Assembly: GCA_035610835.1 (NCBI GenBank)
Contig: CM069452.1
Span: 23,875,121-23,939,120, forward strand
Length of the DNA stretch: 64,000 nt
Direction: 5' to 3'
Source: Ophiura sarsii
Taxonomy: Eukaryota; Echinodermata; Ophiuroidea; Amphilepidida; Ophiuridae
Made by a program: the position numbers and the translations under genes. Positions 56,101-62,100 of the stretch are shown here, piece by piece. The notes beneath the pieces were generated by a model. That model was not told where the DNA came from. It made no database searches and saw only the letters and a list, made by a program, of their open reading frames with translations. The first letter of the stretch is position 1, and each line of letters opens with the position of its first letter.

Positions 56101-59100
56101 ACTACAGCAGCCTTGATATCAGAGGGACCAAGAATGGTGTGTTAGGCATCATCATCTACATGACTCATGTTCACCAGTTATTGGATATTATGAATAAGAA
56201 AATTGGTCGGGTATGGGGTTACCGTGCACCCCACCCACACCACAGGACTCCCCCAAACCAACTTTTTGACTTACTTTCATGGTCCTAAAACATATTCAGG
56301 ATGTTACCAAATATATTTGGTACGTTAAGGGGTTATTCAAGATGGCGTCCAAAATGGCCGCCATATTATGGCAATCAAAATGTATGGTAAAAGTATAGTT
56401 TTAAAAGTGGAATGTATGCATTTAGACCACTAGACACTCATATCCAGAACTTTTGCTTTGTTAACACACCTAAATCCAAGATGGCCGTTAAAATGGCTGC
56501 CAAAAATGTTAACATTCTATAAATTGGCATATGAACCAACATGTATGATCAGATCTACAGCCACTAGGCTTTATCGTAGACATATAGTGAATGCTGTCCC
56601 ATTAGATTTGGGGGTATTGATATTACATAGTTTTACAAAACAATTGTTGTAGGTCATTTAATATCAAATTAATCATTTTGGCAGCCATTTTGGAAAGTGA
56701 TACAGAATCAGAATTGTCACAGAGGTGGGCCTTATCAGTTAAGAACATACTAGTTGGTGAATTTGATGTAATATACACTCACAATCTATTTTGGATTACC
56801 ATACACTCATGTAGACTATATTTACATTTACAGCGGCCATTTTGGTGGCCATCTTGGATTTAAAGTACATTGTTACAATGCAAATACTGGATAGGAGTTA
56901 CTAGTGGTCTAATACATACATCCCAATGTCAAAACTATAATTTCATCATACATGTTGGTTATGTTATCCCATTTTATGGAATTCCGACAATTAGTTCAGT
57001 CATTATGGGACCTATTTTGGTGGCCATTTTGGATTATTAAGTATGTTAACAAGTCAAAAAATATTGGATATGAGTTACTAGTACATACTAGTTACTAATA
57101 CATACATCCCATCATTAAAACTATATTTTCATGATACATTTTGGTTAATATTATCCCATTTTACTGAATTCAAAATTGGTTCAGTCATTTTGGGACCCAT
57201 TTTGGGCGCCATTTTGGATTTTTAACTATGATAACAAAGCAAAATACTAGACATGAGTTACTAGTGGTCTAACACATACACCCCATCGTTAAAACTATAC
57301 TCTGATCATACATGTTGGTTCATATTATGCCAATTTATGAAATTATACCATTTTTGGTGGCCATTTTGGCGGCCATCTTGGATTTAGATGTGTCAACAAA
57401 GCAAACGTTCTGGATATGAGAGTGTAGTGGTCTAATGCATACATCCCACTATTAAAACTATACTTTCACCATACATTTTGATTGCTATATGTCATTTTAT
57501 GAGATCTGACCAGTTCTGGCGGCCATTTTGGACGCCATCTTGAATAATCCCTTAGCATAGCAAAATTATTTTTGGTAATGTTCTGAATATGTTTTAGAAC
57601 CATGAAAGTAAGTTAAAAAAAAGTTGGTTTGGGGGAGTCCTGGGGAGAAGGGGGTGTACGGTAACCCCTGTATATACCCGACTAATATGTGTTCTTATTT
57701 TAGAAAATATTGAAAATTACTATATAGAAACACTATGTTTTTCAGTATCCAGACACATTTCCCCAGCTAAGTTTGAATAGTTTTGGATAGCCAATGTGTC
57801 AAGCTATGAGACTACAATCAGGTTATTTTAATTCACTGCTGGGATAAATTCCTGCAAGCGATTGAAGATAGCCCCATTTTTACATAAAACATCAAGATAT
57901 TTAAGGGGGGTCCTAAGTGGGACCCCCCTGGTAAGGAAGAAGGAGTTAAGTGAACTTTTGTTTGATCTTCACAATACTAAACCCATGTACTTACAATATC
58001 TTAACTTGATTAAAAAATAATTTGACAATGGACATCAAGATTACAAGTATGAACATTATGCAAAAATGGGCAATTATATGCAATTTTGGGAGATTTTGGC
58101 TAAAACTTGATGGGGCACAAAATCCAAGCTATAGGGGCCAGAATTTTCAAACCTTGTCAGCATGAATATTTCATCAAGTACATATACTAAACCAAAAAAG
58201 AGCAAAATCCGACAACCTTCATGTTCCGCCCACCATTTGGTTTTCTCAGGCACACACTCTTAAAAGAACAAAAGATTGTGTGTATCTCATGTGTATTTTA
58301 TGTGTATCTCATGTGTATTGTACTGGGCTAATTGAAACAATTTACCACTAGAAACACATAAATACATGTGATACCCATAAATACACAGGTTAACACATAA
58401 TAGCTAATCCTCTGCTCTAAGCCTCCCATAATGAAGTGGCTATTTTATGTGCGTTTATGTGTAGTTAAACCCATTGTTCTCTTCTGTTTATGTGCTGCAA
58501 ACACGTTTGATACATAAAATACACATAAATACCAGTAAAGAATTGGAACAAATTTCTAAATTTTCCATAGGGATATATATTATTTAACCATTGCTCTACC
58601 AAATATTGTCAATAGAAATAAGCAGCAAAAATATGGTCTGATTCTATCTTATTTTCAAAGGGATGTGAAAAGCCTATGTGACATTGCGATGGCAATGTTC
58701 AGAACATGTTCCACTTTATACTAAGCTTAATATAACAATGTAATTCTGTAATATATCTATTTTATTTTGCTGCAATCCATGAAATATAGTTTATGATATA
58801 TTGAAAGAAGGGCTTTATTCATTGATTAGTTCTTATCTAGTGCTATCATGGGTACTGATGGGTTTTTTTGCTTACGAAAAACGCTCATACTTTTCCATTT
58901 TTGTGTTGCCCAATAGGAGAGGTTTCATGGATCTGAAGTTCCCATATTAAACTTTCATGGATTGCAAGAGAATTTTGATGATGCAATTTAGTTATAAGTA
59001 TTCACCCTTGTCGCTTTAAGCTCTTTTTAGTGCCTGTGTGTTGCCAAAAGGCAATATTGGGTGCAGCTTTCATACTAGCTTACTGTAGTGATTGGCTTTC

Positions 59101-62100
59101 CAATGAAATTCTTTTTAATAGTCATTCCAAATGATCATCAGTGATTACTGAAATGTGAGAAGGAATAATTCTCATAGTTAACCTTCAAATCTTGAGCATT
59201 GGATCATAGAATATACCATTTATAAGCATTGATTAGGGAAGAGTGCACTTGAACTACCAAATTGGCAACAATACAAGTAGCTAGTACTAGTAGGAAAGCA
59301 GACTATATAGTTGTTATGTTCTTTAATACTAGAGACTATCATATTTCATTCTCAATGGACCTACGGCACATATCCTCCTGGCACAGTCAGACATATGCGG
59401 GTGCACTCTAATGAGCTCACTGCGCAGGCTTGACAACTCAACAACTGTGCACCGCTGATGACCATTTTTGGGGAAAGGGTGAGTGAGGCTGACCTTGCAT
59501 ACTTTTACGGGAGGTCAACCTCATGTGACGTGCGTCCATCTGCAATAGGCTATTAACCTTACTTAACCCATCCTGTATACCTATTTGATGAATATTGCCT
59601 GTAACCCTCACATAAATGGACTAATTCAACCTTTCCCCAAATTCTCTCTGTAATTTTTATGTTGCGCAACCTGTCAGCATGCATACTATATTCAAATATT
59701 GGTTGAAAGTAAAATAACCTCCTTTGGGCCAAACAACTTTTTCTTATTGCCAATGACAGTTATAATCATAAATTGTGACAGTTTGATGTCAGTACGTTTC
59801 CATATTGTACATGGTTTGATGTTTTATCTACTGCAGTTTCGTATTGACCATTACAAGTCTCTGTGGATTGCAATAGGCTTAAGTAATAAATTCAATTTTG
59901 TCACTGAAAAGTATACAAAACTATGCTTTGACAATTTTGGACATATTTTCAGCGAGATGTGCAAATGAATATGTAAACACAATTATGTGTCAAGTACTTG
60001 TATGACAAACTTTTATGAGATGACCATATTATTAAACATGTGCTCTTTTGCCTTGACCTTATAGAATGATGATGGTGATGTGGAGGTTTATGAGGGATCC
60101 GGTACCAGTGGTGTATTAGAGTTACCAGTCGCTAGATCTGCCGGAGCGTTTGGAAGTATTGGTGTGAGCTGGTTAGCCACAAGTGTATCCGCTAGTAACG
60201 CAGACTTCAATCCACAGTCTGGGAATATCACTTTCCTTGAGGGACAGGTAAGTGGCAGAGCTAGAAATTGTGCATGAATCAGAGGAAAGATTCTGGTCAA
60301 GATTCTGGTCAAGATTCTCACAATTGTTTTTGAAATAATTTGGGTACTTTATGTACACTTTACACATTTGTTAGAATAAAATGATTTTCGGAGAATTCCT
60401 TTGGTATGAATCAATTTGATTCATGAAAACAACAAACAAACAAACCACTAATCAACATACAAATATAACTATTTTAGTACAACTTTAGGACCCCTACCAA
60501 GCAAGCCTATCAAATAATTTGATTTTAATTTGATTTTACAGAGAGAAGCCATCATTTACATCAACATTGTGGATGATACTATTTATGAAAATGATGAGGT
60601 AAGATTTTGTTTAATTGAAATAAATATTTTACAAGAATTTCCTGGTTACTATGTCTGAACATTACAAAACACTGCCACAGTTAGTTAACACCAAGATGTC
60701 CATTTAGGTAAGCCTAAAACAATCAATGATGGATTTTAGGACAAATCCACAATGTCAGAATGGTTGAGAAAATTGTGTAAATGTTTATGCTACTGATGTG
60801 GCTGGACATTTGCTGTAGTTTTCCAGTTGGTTTTGTAGTTGAATGACTTCCAAATTGGCGAGAAAGATGTTTTTATCTCTCTGCGCGCATTAATAATCCA
60901 AGTGTACATTGTGCAATTTTAGCATATGCATGTGTCACACATTTGATGCACGATGCGCCAAGTTGCGCAACACAAGCGTTGTGTGTCCACGCTGTAAGGA
61001 GGCTTGTCACAACTTGGAACTGATTGAACTGTAGTAGGCATAATCAGTGGATCATTCACAAGACTGAGGTTGTAAACCCCATCATCTCTGATCGAAAAAG
61101 TCTATCAAGTATTTAGTGATCCTTCATACTTCTCCCTGTACGGGAATACTAAGTACAACCAAAATAATCCATGTACTTTTGACCCATTCACTATCACCTT
61201 CTCTAACAAGTTTTCATTATTAATAAGACTATTTTCATGTATGTTTGACAGCGATTCACAGTATCTCTCTACAACCCTATTGGTGGCGCTGTTCTAGGCA
61301 GCGAAACCTCTGTCATTGTCAAGATTCTCAAGAATGATTCGCCAATGGGCTTATTCAAATTCCTCTATGCTCAGGTAAGGTTATAAATGATAAAATATAA
61401 ACATTTAATCTAGCTATCTGGGGTTTCTAATGATCAAACATTCTATATTTTGTGATGAAATAAAGTTTAACTGTGTGTTAACCCTTTTCTCAAGCTTTAT
61501 TTGCTTTTGAAAACAATTATGGTTGTCTTTACAAATATAGAATCTGGCAAATTCATTTAAGTCAAGAATTAAGTTGTGTCTATAGTCATTAATTTTTCAA
61601 TACTGCATATTTATTTTACATAACAGAATCCATATTAATACCTAACATTATTTACCTCCACAGGAGACTGTGATAGAATCCCAGTATGCAACTGACCCAG
61701 AAGGAGTGGTGACATTCTTTGTGGAAAGAATCCAGGGAACACAGGGAACTGTAAATGTTGTGTGGGAACTGGAACCAGCAGGAAATCTAGATCTGTCACC
61801 AAACAGTGGAACCCTTACTTTCACAGATGTAAGTTTTAAATACTTGTTTTGTTTTATCCGCTACCACAAATGAAATAGAAAAGATAAATAAATCCCAAAT
61901 TCACACACATTCCTAATGTTTTCTAGAGACGAAGAAAGACAATTATTTTTGCCTTACTGATTGATATTACAATACTATGTTTTTTCATAGGGAGTAACCA
62001 AGAGACCACTGACTCTGCGTGCTGTACAAGACAACATTCTAGAAGGTGAAGAGAAATATGACCTGACCATTGTATCTGTTACCGAAGATGCGGAAATATC

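Larger units (their letters stand above)
54064..58263. mobile_element. 4.2-kb composite foldback element, TTAA flanks
   Basis: TTAA-GAGTCTATGCCTGAG faces CTCAGGCACACACTC-TTAA. The arms (about 54068-54625 and 57715-58259) pair imperfectly over roughly 550 nt, including GAACATGAAGGTTGTC and TTTGAAAATTCTG. Inside are a second inverted repeat (56190-57700), a palindrome (55185-55352) and an element with ATACGTCATTCATATAT ends (55353-55710). No transposase-like frame is visible. Confidence 0.85.
51087..60064. other. 9-kb intron 46
   Basis: No exon can be supported, and exons 46 and 47 join directly within one Calx-beta strand. 51087-52719 and 53011-54063 show nothing recognisable beyond AT-rich sequence. 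52720-53010 is a foldback element, 54064-58263 a composite foldback element, 58264-58540 a stretch rich in ATGTGTAT/ACACATAAATAC, and 58541-60064 shows nothing. Confidence 0.75.
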
